A stretch of 12,818 nucleotides of DNA, taken from assembly GCA_018609945.1 (NCBI GenBank), contig JAHENO010000114.1:1-12818 (forward strand). Direction: 5' to 3'. Under the pieces are notes generated by a model. It had not been told where the DNA came from, made no database searches, and worked only from the letters and a program-made list of their open reading frames with translations. Source of the DNA: Haloarculaceae archaeon (lineage in GTDB: Archaea; Halobacteriota; Halobacteria; Halobacteriales; Haloarculaceae). The position numbers were made by a program, and so were the translations under genes. Position 1 is the stretch's first letter; every line of letters starts with the position of its first letter. Positions 12,445-12,818 of the stretch are shown here, one piece after another.

Positions 12445-12818
12445 ATGCCGTTCGAGGCGGGCGGGTACTGGATCGCGAAGTTCCTCCTCCAGCGCGGGCT
12501 GGCTGCCACCTACCTCCTGGCGTTCCTCGTGGCCGCGTTCCAGTTCCGGCCCCTCTGTGGCGAACGCGGTCTCCTGCCCCTCTCGGACTACGTCGACCGC
12601 CGGACGTTCAGGGAGCGCCCCAGCCTCCTCTATCGCTACCCTAGCGACCGGCTCGCCGGCGTCCTGGCCTGGACCGGCGTCGGCCTCTCAGTCCTCGCCT
12701 TCGCCGGCCTCCCGGGCCTCCTCGCCGGGACGCCGGGGACCGCCGCCGTCTGGGCGCTTCTGTGGCTGCTGTACCTCTCTTTCGTCAACGCCGGACAGAC
12801 CTTCTACGGGTTCGGGTG
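12445..12818 (+). CDS. Lipase maturation factor-like membrane protein (5' part, truncated by window end)
   Basis: Only the first 124 codons are present; the gene continues past the window. The N-terminus GGYWIAKFLLQRGLAATYLL, then FQFRPLCGERGLLP (residues 32-45), and the later SFVNAGQTFYGFG (112-124) match the lipase maturation factor (LMF1-like) family. In animals this is an endoplasmic-reticulum protein that helps lipases fold; the prokaryotic members have no settled role. Hydrophobic segments are seen at about 17-34, 70-96 and 98-118, as expected for a multi-pass protein. The start at 12445 follows a TATA-like box at the usual leaderless spacing. The upstream gene is a Tat lipoprotein, so both act at the cell surface, but a functional link is only a guess. 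Confidence 0.82.
   Translation, partial: MPFEAGGYWIAKFLLQRGLAATYLLAFLVAAFQFRPLCGERGLLPLSDYVDRRTFRERPSLLYRYPSDRLAGVLAWTGVGLSVLAFAGLPGLLAGTPGTAAVWALLWLLYLSFVNAGQTFYGFG

Noticed and set aside
11487..12644. Plus-strand frame of 385 codons overlapping the CapA-family gene
   Set aside because: Arg/Gly-rich shifted-frame sequence with no motif; the CapA frame has all family motifs and a signal peptide.

Overview
The window looks like chromosomal DNA from a halophilic archaeon. The predicted proteins are strongly acidic and the right three quarters are very GC-rich. It carries archaeal or haloarchaeal families (aIF-1A, a HalX response regulator, small CxxC zinc-finger proteins, an archaeal-type aspartate-semialdehyde dehydrogenase). 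Many genes have a TATA-like box about 25-31 nt before the start codon, the pattern of leaderless haloarchaeal transcripts. The genus cannot be told from the sequence alone.

Region A (1-3470) is lower in GC, has AT-rich intergenic DNA and looks accessory. It holds a 42-residue zinc-finger microprotein on the minus strand (39-167), divergent from a 185-residue protein with a DisA-type diadenylate-cyclase domain (348-905). Convergent with the latter is a 49-residue acidic protein containing a repeated peptide (952-1101). A large SLC13-type permease with two RCK_C (TrkA_C) domains inserted between its membrane halves follows (1439-3298). Since c-di-AMP is a known RCK_C ligand in bacteria, a DAC-domain gene beside an RCK_C transporter is the most interesting functional hypothesis here. 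Near-identical 15-bp direct repeats (1298-1312, 3453-3467) flank the transporter, and base composition changes abruptly at about 3470.

Region B (3470-8170) is GC-rich and all on the minus strand. In map order it holds a geranylgeranyl-reductase-family flavoprotein, a HalX response regulator, aspartate-semialdehyde dehydrogenase (asd), a single-domain rhodanese and a multi-pass DUF2269/CopD-like membrane protein. Most have their own promoter, so this is a row of single genes rather than one operon. An 82-bp nested palindrome with perfect 16-bp ends (5817-5898) abuts the asd stop codon.

Region C (8170-12818) has genes on both strands: an alpha/beta hydrolase and a 52-residue zinc-finger protein (plus), then an FAH-family hydrolase, aIF-1A and a 122-residue hypothetical protein (minus). 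A Tat-exported CapA-like lipoprotein and the start of a lipase-maturation-factor-like membrane protein, cut by the window end, follow on the plus strand. Palindromes beside the FAH start codon and in the 11145/11299 divergent region may be operators.

Three small genes (39-167, 952-1101, 9319-9477) are under 55 codons and easy to miss. No rRNA, tRNA, CRISPR array or intact insertion sequence was seen.
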